Shown here: piece after piece, positions 6,250 to 9,502 of the stretch
Layout: each line of letters opens with the position of its first letter
Position numbering within the stretch: position 1 is the stretch's first letter
Assembly: GCA_003567575.1 (NCBI GenBank)
Contig: PWZG01000608.1
Span: 1 to 9,502 of the forward strand
Length of the DNA stretch: 9,502 nt
Direction of reading: 5' to 3'
Origin: PVC group bacterium
Lineage (GTDB): Bacteria; Verrucomicrobiota; Kiritimatiellia; CAIKKV01; PXCX01
The notes under the pieces: generated by a model
Told to the model about the DNA's origin: nothing
What the model saw: the letters and a program-made list of their open reading frames with translations, nothing else
Database searches by the model: none
Position numbers and translations under genes: made by a program

Positions 6250-6612
6250 TCACGATGCTGACGCGGTTTCCGGGCGATTCCGTTCATCGAGACGCAGAAC
6301 CAGCGGGTGATGATTGCATGCCTCTGTTTCCGGCAAAATACAGAAAGAAAAAATTATCAGGCGATCGCCAATTGCACCCAATCGTGCAGTCGCACCGTTA
6401 AGACAGATTTCGCCCGAACCGGCGGCCCCTTTGATCACGTAGGTTTCAAACCGGTTGCCATTCTCCATGTCGGCCACGAGTATTTTTTCGTAAGGCAACA
6501 AGCCGACCGCTTGCATCAGTTTCCCGTCAATAGTTAGACTGCCTTCGTAATCCAACGACGAACCGGTCACGCGCGCGCCGTGAAGTTTAGATTTCAGCAT
6601 GACACATTGCAT
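6250..6612 (-). CDS. panD: Aspartate 1-decarboxylase (pyruvoyl enzyme) precursor
   Basis: PanD turns L-aspartate into beta-alanine for pantothenate and coenzyme A synthesis. It cleaves itself between Gly and Ser, and the Ser becomes the pyruvoyl group. Starting at ATG 6612, the 120 residues line up with E. coli numbering: Lys9, Tyr22-Glu-Gly24/Ser25 cleavage site (YEGS), Arg54, Tyr58 (RFETYVI) and Asn72 in CLNGATAR. I chose 6612 over the upstream in-frame ATG at 6627 because AAGGA lies 7 bases before it and because the cleavage site then falls at residues 24/25 as in E. coli. The C terminus is longer than the catalytic core, ending PLVLRLDERNRPETASAS. No panB or panC is nearby. A maturation factor is not evident in the window. 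Confidence 0.93.
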   Translation of the reverse strand: MQCVMLKSKLHGARVTGSSLDYEGSLTIDGKLMQAVGLLPYEKILVADMENGNRFETYVIKGAAGSGEICLNGATARLGAIGDRLIIFSFCILPETEACNHHPLVLRLDERNRPETASAS

Positions 6613-6645
6613 GATGGATTCCTTCATTCATTGCATAAGCAATTA

Positions 6646-6674
6646 ACGATACCACGGGTTAACCGATTATTCAA
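6646..6674 (-). promoter_or_regulatory. Candidate panD promoter
   Basis: On the minus strand TTGAAT (6669-6674) and TATCGT (6646-6651) are 17 bases apart. The start would fall near 6639, leaving a leader of about 27 bases with the AAGGA ribosome binding site. The -10 matches consensus at four of six bases. Confidence 0.4.
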
Positions 6675-6696
6675 GTCGGATTTAGATCCATACGAG

Positions 6697-6747
6697 GGAA
6701 TGACGGACGGAAGTGATATGCGCCTGCGTCGCTTTCCGCGGTTGACC
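6697..6747 (+). repeat. Promoter-proximal dispersed repeat, copy B (upstream of gspG)
   Basis: This is the second copy of the element at 3350-3400: one mismatch in the first 28 bases, then an equally long 23-base part ending in TTGACC. Unlike copy A, it is not preceded by the left arm of the inverted repeat; bases upstream of 6697 are unrelated. It looks like a partial element or an independently kept promoter block. Confidence 0.8.
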
Positions 6748-6771
6748 CCGACACGGCCTATCCTCTATAAT
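6742..6771 (+). promoter_or_regulatory. Strong promoter for gspG, placed for a leaderless mRNA
   Basis: TTGACC (6742-6747), an 18-base spacer and a perfect TATAAT (6766-6771). The gspG ATG starts 9 bases after the last T of the -10, where transcription itself normally begins. The transcript would have almost no 5' leader, in line with the missing ribosome binding site. Confidence 0.65.
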
Positions 6772-6779
6772 GGCGCTTG

Positions 6780-7223
6780 ATGAAAACAAGTAACACACAA
6801 CAGGCAGGTTTCACACTGCTGGAAATCCTGGTGGCGGTTTCGATCATGATGATCCTGGCCGCGGTGGTGGGCATAAATATCGCCGGACGCACTGGTGAAG
6901 GCCGCGTTGCCAGGGCGAGTGCCGACATCAAAAACCTGCAGACGGCCATTGAGATGTACCGCGCTGACAACGGACGCATCCCAACTCCGGAACAGGGACT
7001 TGAAGCGCTGGTACGCCGACCGGAACGACAACCGGTCCCCAACCGTTATCCGGAAGGCGGATACCTACTGAGTCCCAGGGTTCCCGTAGATCCCTGGGGG
7101 CGGCCCTACATCTATCTTGTGCCGGGCCGGCGGGGGGAACGTTACGAAATCCTCTCCTACGGCGCCGACGGCGAACCCGGAGGAACCGGGGAAAACGCCG
7201 AGATGTCCAGCTCACAACTTTAA
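6780..7223 (+). CDS. gspG: Type II secretion major pseudopilin
   Basis: The product (147 residues from ATG 6780) is the main subunit of the T2SS pseudopilus in the periplasm. The class III signal is clear: a short basic leader ending QQAG, cleaved by the prepilin peptidase after Gly10, then FTLLEILVAVSIMMILAAV with Glu5 of the mature protein. The globular part has the GspG pattern: IKNLQTAIEMYRADNGRIPT, EQGLEALV, GYLLSPRVPVDPWGRPYIY, and the C-terminal calcium-loop segment SYGADGEPGGTGENAEM. A TTG directly before the ATG (6777) could also start translation, adding one residue. No ribosome binding site is seen. The next gene, another pseudopilin, starts 36 bases later, but gspD, gspE and gspF are not in the window. 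Confidence 0.93.
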   Translation: MKTSNTQQAGFTLLEILVAVSIMMILAAVVGINIAGRTGEGRVARASADIKNLQTAIEMYRADNGRIPTPEQGLEALVRRPERQPVPNRYPEGGYLLSPRVPVDPWGRPYIYLVPGRRGERYEILSYGADGEPGGTGENAEMSSSQL

Positions 7224-7259
7224 CCTGAACTGCTCTTTATCCGTTGATACGGCAGCAAC

Positions 7260-7670
7260 ATGACGCAACCATCGGAACAGCATGTCGGGCGCTCCGGATT
7301 CACCTTCCTTGAAATCCTGGTAGCCGTCGGGATTATAACAGTTATTGCCGTTGCAGCACTGCACAGCCGATCCGTGATTATTCGCGCCGAACACAAGGCT
7401 TACCGCCTGGATGAAGCACGAATGCTCATGCGAGGTCTGGTCGCCCATCGACGGGCCGGAATGGAAAACGATGATTTGCTTGAAACCATGCCTGCCGAAT
7501 GGCAATGGATGGAAACGCCGATTTCGACCGATGTTACCGATTCCGCGGGAGCACATCACGTTGCGACGTGGCATGTCTGGCGTCTGATCCATCACGGCAG
7601 TGGTACGACACTGGAAATTGCCGTGGATAATATTGGCGGCAATACTAACGCGCAGGAATCATTGCCATGA
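7260..7670 (+). CDS. Minor pseudopilin, GspI-like
   Basis: The 136-residue protein carries a prepilin-type leader ending GRSG, cleaved before Phe14, followed by FTFLEILVAVGIITVIAVAAL with Glu5 of the mature part. The body is short, hydrophilic and not strongly conserved (ending in an Asn- and Gly-rich tail). Position after gspG and size fit GspI; GspH is possible, since only the N-terminal helix is diagnostic. It would form the tip of the T2SS pseudopilus with GspJ and GspK, which are not seen here. No good ribosome binding site precedes the ATG. Its TGA overlaps the ATG of the CCA-adding enzyme gene as ATGA (7667-7670), so those two genes are probably translationally coupled, an odd pairing of function. 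Confidence 0.75.
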   Translation: MTQPSEQHVGRSGFTFLEILVAVGIITVIAVAALHSRSVIIRAEHKAYRLDEARMLMRGLVAHRRAGMENDDLLETMPAEWQWMETPISTDVTDSAGAHHVATWHVWRLIHHGSGTTLEIAVDNIGGNTNAQESLP

Positions 7671-9043
7671 ATGACGCCCGCACCGGAGCGTTTGAGTTAG
7701 TCCTTAAATTGCGGGACGCGGGCTTCGAAGCTTACTGGGTCGGCGGCTGTGTGCGCGATATGCTTCTGCAAAGGGAGCCGAAAGATTATGATATTGCCAC
7801 CAATGCGCTACCCGATCAGGTGCTTACGCTTTTCCCCGGCGGTCATGCCGTCGGTCGCGCCTTTGGCGTGATCCTGGTACCGGATAGCGGTAAACACGTC
7901 GTGGAAATTGCCACTTTTCGCGAAGACCATGGAACGGTAGACGGCAGACATCCGCAACGTGTCTCCTTCAGTGATGCGCGCGCGGATGCCTTGCGCCGCG
8001 ATTTCACCGTCAATGCCATGTTCATGGATCCGGTCACCAACAAAATCCTGGATTATGTCGGCGGCCGTGACGATATCGCGCGGCGCCTGATCCGTACCGT
8101 CGGCGACCCGCAACAACGGTTTGAGGAAGATTATTTGCGTCTTTTACGCGCCATCCGGTTTGCCGCCACGTTACAATTCGCGATCGAACCGGCTACGGCC
8201 GATGCCATCAAGAAACACGCGACCCGCATCATACGTGTCAGCGCCGATCGTGTACGCATCGAGTTAACCCGCCTGTTACTGGAAGCTCCCAGGGCCGGTG
8301 ACGGTGTGGACTTGCTCGACCAATCCGGATTACTGAATGCAATCCTGCCGGAAGTCAGCGCCATGAAAGGCGTCGAACAACCGGCGCAATTCCATCCGGA
8401 AGGCGATGTCTGGACGCATACCAGGATCATGCTGAACGCCATGCAAACCGACGATCCGCGATTGGCCTGGGCCGTTTGGCTGCACGATATCGGGAAACCG
8501 CCCACCGCCACCGAAATCGATGGCCGCATCCGGTTCGACCGTCATGCCGGAGTCGGTGCGGATATGGCCGATACAATCCTGCGACGCTTACGGTTTGCCA
8601 ACAGGGATCGGGAAACCATTGCAACCTGTATTCGCGGACACATGCGTTTTGCCGATGTCCCGCAAATGCGGCCGGCGCGCTTGCGCCGCTGGATGGCGCA
8701 ACCGGAATTCCCGACAGAACTGGAACTCCACCGCCTGGATTGTCAGGCCAGTCATAAGAAGGACGACAGTCAAAAAATCATCGAAACGATGCAACACCAA
8801 TTGGCCAACCGGATATCTTTGCCTGAACGCTGGATCCGCGGCACGGATATACTGGAACTCGGGCTGCCGCCGGGACCGGAAATCGGATATTGGTTGCAGG
8901 AAGCCTATGACGCACAGTTGAACGGGATCTCCGATTCACGCGATGAATTGCTCAAATGGTTGCGTCACCAGATCGCCGGCCGAATCAAGACTTGCCGTAA
9001 TGGCGATTATCTGGTAAAAAGGAAGCCTTTCGCGGGCCCGTAG
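7667..9043 (+). CDS. cca: CCA-adding tRNA nucleotidyltransferase, class II, with HD domain
   Basis: The 458-residue enzyme should add or repair the 3' CCA of tRNAs. The N-terminal nucleotidyltransferase head has GGCVRDMLL (26-34), the catalytic DYD pair Asp40/Asp42, and RRDFTVNAM (110-118). The neck follows with EDYLRLLRAIRFAA. An HD domain lies further on (HPEGDVWTH, then LHDIGKP with His273-Asp274, and IRGHMRF), probably with phosphatase or phosphodiesterase activity. Other members of this family add only A, only CC, or poly(A); the HD fusion is more usual in CCA enzymes. The gene overlaps the upstream pseudopilin gene by ATGA. Its stop codon TAG (9041-9043) is inside the tRNA gene: the last three sense codons (gcg ggc ccg) run through the tRNA acceptor strand. 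The tRNA has no encoded CCA, so it needs exactly this kind of enzyme. Confidence 0.9.
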   Translation: MNDARTGAFELVLKLRDAGFEAYWVGGCVRDMLLQREPKDYDIATNALPDQVLTLFPGGHAVGRAFGVILVPDSGKHVVEIATFREDHGTVDGRHPQRVSFSDARADALRRDFTVNAMFMDPVTNKILDYVGGRDDIARRLIRTVGDPQQRFEEDYLRLLRAIRFAATLQFAIEPATADAIKKHATRIIRVSADRVRIELTRLLLEAPRAGDGVDLLDQSGLLNAILPEVSAMKGVEQPAQFHPEGDVWTHTRIMLNAMQTDDPRLAWAVWLHDIGKPPTATEIDGRIRFDRHAGVGADMADTILRRLRFANRDRETIATCIRGHMRFADVPQMRPARLRRWMAQPEFPTELELHRLDCQASHKKDDSQKIIETMQHQLANRISLPERWIRGTDILELGLPPGPEIGYWLQEAYDAQLNGISDSRDELLKWLRHQIAGRIKTCRNGDYLVKRKPFAGP

Positions 9044-9107
9044 CTCAGTTGGTCAGAGCAGGGGACTCATAATCCTCTGGTCGCTGGTTCGAGTCCAGCC
9101 GGGCCCA
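9034..9107 (+). tRNA. tRNA with CAT anticodon, probably Ile2 (else elongator Met)
   Basis: The cloverleaf is complete: acceptor GGGCCCG (9034-9040) with CGGGCCC (9100-9106), D arm GCTC/GAGC, anticodon stem GGGGA/TCCTC with one G-U pair, loop CTCATAA, a five-base variable region, and T arm GCTGG-TTCGAGT-CCAGC. The discriminator is A9107. The following bases are CCCA, so CCA is not encoded. C4-G69 and C5-G68 and the CTGGTCGCTGG stretch resemble tRNA-Ile2, whose C34 is changed to lysidine by TilS; E. coli elongator Met differs at 4 and 5. The first ten bases are shared with the end of the cca gene. No U-rich terminator follows at once; a candidate lies at 9281-9305. Confidence 0.95.
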
Positions 9108-9280
9108 CCCACCGAAAAGCCGCTTAAACAGGCGTTATCCGTTGTTTTTGCAGGCGTTTGCGTAACCTGCCGTCGCCTCGACGCCTTTCCCCATTGCGTT
9201 TCTCTACGCACCATTCCTCACCATAAAACTCGCGACAAAGGCACCCGCTTCGCGGGTTCGCAGAGACGAGTTTGGCCTCG

Positions 9281-9305
9281 TGATCGTGTGCACGATCAGA
9301 TTTTT
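9281..9305 (+). terminator. Candidate intrinsic terminator downstream of the tRNA
   Basis: TGATCGTG (9281-9288) and CACGATCA (9291-9298) are perfectly complementary; allowing for a realistic loop, 7 pairs close GTGC. Two bases later comes a run of five T (9301-9305). It lies about 175 bases after the tRNA. The stem is short and not very GC-rich, so termination strength is uncertain. Confidence 0.45.
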
Positions 9306-9324
9306 CGGGGATGAAAGAACGGAT

Positions 9325-9399
9325 TACGATTACGGGCGACGATTACGGTGGACGATTGAAGCCTCCGATCGTAATCCGTAATCGTCGCCCGTAATCGTA
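9325..9399. repeat. Perfect long inverted repeat built of ACGATTACGG units
   Basis: Bases 9326-9348 are the exact reverse complement of 9376-9398 (23 of 23), and one more T-A pair extends it outwards to 9325/9399. Each arm holds two copies of a 10-base unit (ACGATTACGG at 9326 and 9339, three bases between). Inside, ACGAT (9352-9356) can pair with ATCGT (9368-9372). No T run follows, so it is not a normal terminator. Confidence 0.9.
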
Positions 9400-9459
9400 G
9401 ACCGATAGTGGGGATGGTGAGTACTTACCGTCACGTCAGCATTCCTGCTCTTCACGCCT

Positions 9460-9502
9460 ACTCACAAACTCACACACCCACACACCCACGCACTCACACA
9501 CC
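9460..9502 (+). repeat. CA-rich low-complexity tract
   Basis: The last 43 bases hold only one G and consist mainly of CACACACCCA- and CACTCACA-like words, repeated imperfectly. The tract runs off the window, so its full length is unknown. Confidence 0.8.

Larger units (their letters stand above)
9108..9502. other. Noncoding, repeat-rich stretch to the window end
   Basis: I see no convincing gene on either strand. The first 130 bases have no clear feature. Then follow a small perfect hairpin (ACCCGC-TTC-GCGGGT, 9243-9257), a terminator-like hairpin (9281-9305), a long inverted repeat (9325-9399) and a CA-rich tract (9460-9502). Confidence 0.6.

Noticed and set aside
6610..6627. Upstream panD start at 6627
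   Set aside because: AAGGA lies between the two ATGs, 7 bases before the second, and the later start places Lys9, Gly24/Ser25 and Tyr58 at E. coli positions.
9325..9399. CRISPR array or integron attC site
   Set aside because: There are only two units per arm with 3-base spacers in mirror order, no cas gene, no integrase and no cassette gene.
9415..9502. Open frame from ATG 9415 to the right edge
   Set aside because: It has no ribosome binding site and encodes mostly His, Thr and Pro from the CA-rich tract; it looks like a by-product of low complexity.

Overview
The window looks like chromosomal DNA of a diderm (Gram-negative) bacterium with moderately high GC. An outer-membrane assembly protein (TamA-type) and type II secretion (T2SS) parts show the outer membrane. 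A metal-dependent ApgM-type phosphoglycerate mutase, a coiled-coil plus zinc-ribbon protein and an HD-domain CCA-adding enzyme would fit a PVC-group lineage (for example Kiritimatiellota or Lentisphaerota), but TamA resembles the proteobacterial protein, so the taxon stays open.

Layout. 1-757 (-): 5' part of tamA, cut by the window edge, transcribed away from a gene for a zinc-ribbon protein with a long coiled coil (974-1690, +). Next is the RNase P RNA gene rnpB (1757-2127, +), whose closing helix contains the start codon of a gspC-like gene (2113-3036, +). A 395-base intergenic region (3037-3431) is filled with short repeats. Then come apgM (3432-4652, +), purC (4724-5692, +) and a small zinc-finger/coiled-coil gene (5764-6249, +), whose stop codon directly abuts that of convergent panD (6250-6612, -). 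Rightwards follow gspG (6780-7223), a gspI-like minor pseudopilin gene (7260-7670), the CCA-adding enzyme gene (7667-9043) and a tRNA with a CAT anticodon (9034-9107). The last 395 bases hold hairpins, a long perfect inverted repeat and a CA-rich tract, with no convincing gene.

How it fits together. Most genes are housekeeping: purine synthesis (purC), coenzyme A precursor supply (panD), glycolysis (apgM) and tRNA maturation (rnpB, cca, a tRNA). T2SS genes (gspC, gspG, gspI) are scattered singly or in a pair instead of forming one gsp operon. I see no obvious new defence or mobile system. The most unusual feature is the packing: two RNA genes overlap protein genes so that RNA processing and translation should compete. 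RNase P RNA maturation would remove the gspC start codon, and RNase P cleavage of the tRNA would remove the cca stop codon. The RNase P RNA also lacks an evident GGU motif in its L15 region and the tRNA lacks an encoded CCA, a pairing known from some other bacteria. A dispersed repeat that ends in a -35-like hexamer lies at the same spacing before apgM and before gspG, and both genes look set up for leaderless mRNAs.
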